DNA from: UMGS1387 sp045541355
GTDB lineage: Bacteria; Bacillota; Clostridia; Oscillospirales; CAG-382
Assembly (NCBI GenBank): GCA_045541355.1
Contig: JAZQIW010000034.1
Coordinates: forward strand, 1-5,183
Direction: 5' to 3'
Length of the DNA stretch: 5,183 bases
The position numbers and the translations under genes were made by a program. Shown here piece after piece: positions 5,077 through 5,183 of this stretch. The notes beneath the pieces are model-generated. The model was not told the origin of the DNA. It worked only from the letters and a program-made list of their open reading frames with translations, and did no database searches. The stretch's first letter is position 1. Each line of letters begins with the position of its first letter.

Positions 5077-5183
5077 TTACGCGTTTTCCTGTTCGAACTT
5101 TTTCATAAAGTCAACGAGGGCTACAACGCCTTCTTTAGGCATTGCGTTATAGATAGAGGCTCTCATACCGCCGACGCTTCTAT
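5077..5183 (-). CDS. serC: Phosphoserine aminotransferase, last 35 residues only
   Basis: SerC is a PLP enzyme of the second step of serine synthesis: glutamate-dependent transamination of 3-phosphohydroxypyruvate to phosphoserine. Only the C-terminus is in the window. It reads RSVGGMRASIYNAMPKEG, then VVALVDFMKKFEQENA and a TAA stop at 5077-5079, which is the characteristic SerC ending. The cut codon before the first Arg ends in AT, which allows His, as in the conserved His-Arg pair that contacts substrate phosphate. The protein ends at the length expected for the family. serA follows on the same strand after the repeat element, matching the common clostridial serC-serA pair. The start and upstream signals are outside the window. 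Confidence 0.93.
   Translation of the reverse strand, partial: RSVGGMRASIYNAMPKEGVVALVDFMKKFEQENA

Overview
The window looks like a piece of chromosome from an anaerobic Firmicute of the Clostridia, most likely a gut-type member of the Oscillospiraceae or Lachnospiraceae. This rests on the oxygen-sensitive glycyl-radical dehydratase, the strong AGGAG-type ribosome binding sites, the compact clostridial SerA with one ACT domain, and AT-rich intergenic DNA. The exact taxon cannot be read from the sequence. All four recognisable genes lie on the minus strand, so transcription runs from high to low coordinates.

In transcription order the layout is: the last 35 codons of serC (5077-5183); a 446-nt repeat element, copy B (4631-5076); serA (3455-4609), closed by a strong intrinsic terminator (3401-3430); an AT-rich intergenic region with a perfect-consensus sigma-A promoter (3276-3304); a B12-independent glycerol/1,2-propanediol dehydratase of the glycyl radical enzyme family (676-3198); a second repeat element, copy A (142-678); and the first 40 codons of its radical-SAM activating enzyme (1-120).

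The genes form two transcription units. serC-serA makes serine from 3-phosphoglycerate: SerA oxidises it to 3-phosphohydroxypyruvate and SerC transaminates that. The dehydratase and its activase work as an enzyme and activator pair: the activase installs the glycyl radical on Gly815, and the dehydratase then converts a 1,2-diol to an aldehyde. No microcompartment shell gene, alcohol dehydrogenase or regulator gene is in view, so glycerol and propanediol cannot be told apart by context.

The most unusual content is non-coding. The two gaps inside these otherwise unrelated two-gene units (555 and 467 nt) are filled by two diverged copies of the same hairpin-rich element. Both have the same orientation relative to transcription, both start at or next to the upstream stop codon, and both end just before the downstream ribosome binding site. 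Two adjacent hairpins have different stem sequences in the two copies but remain base-paired. Copy A also carries two extra hairpin modules. I do not recognise this element as a named family; it behaves like a MITE-like or REP-like intra-operon repeat that may act as RNA.
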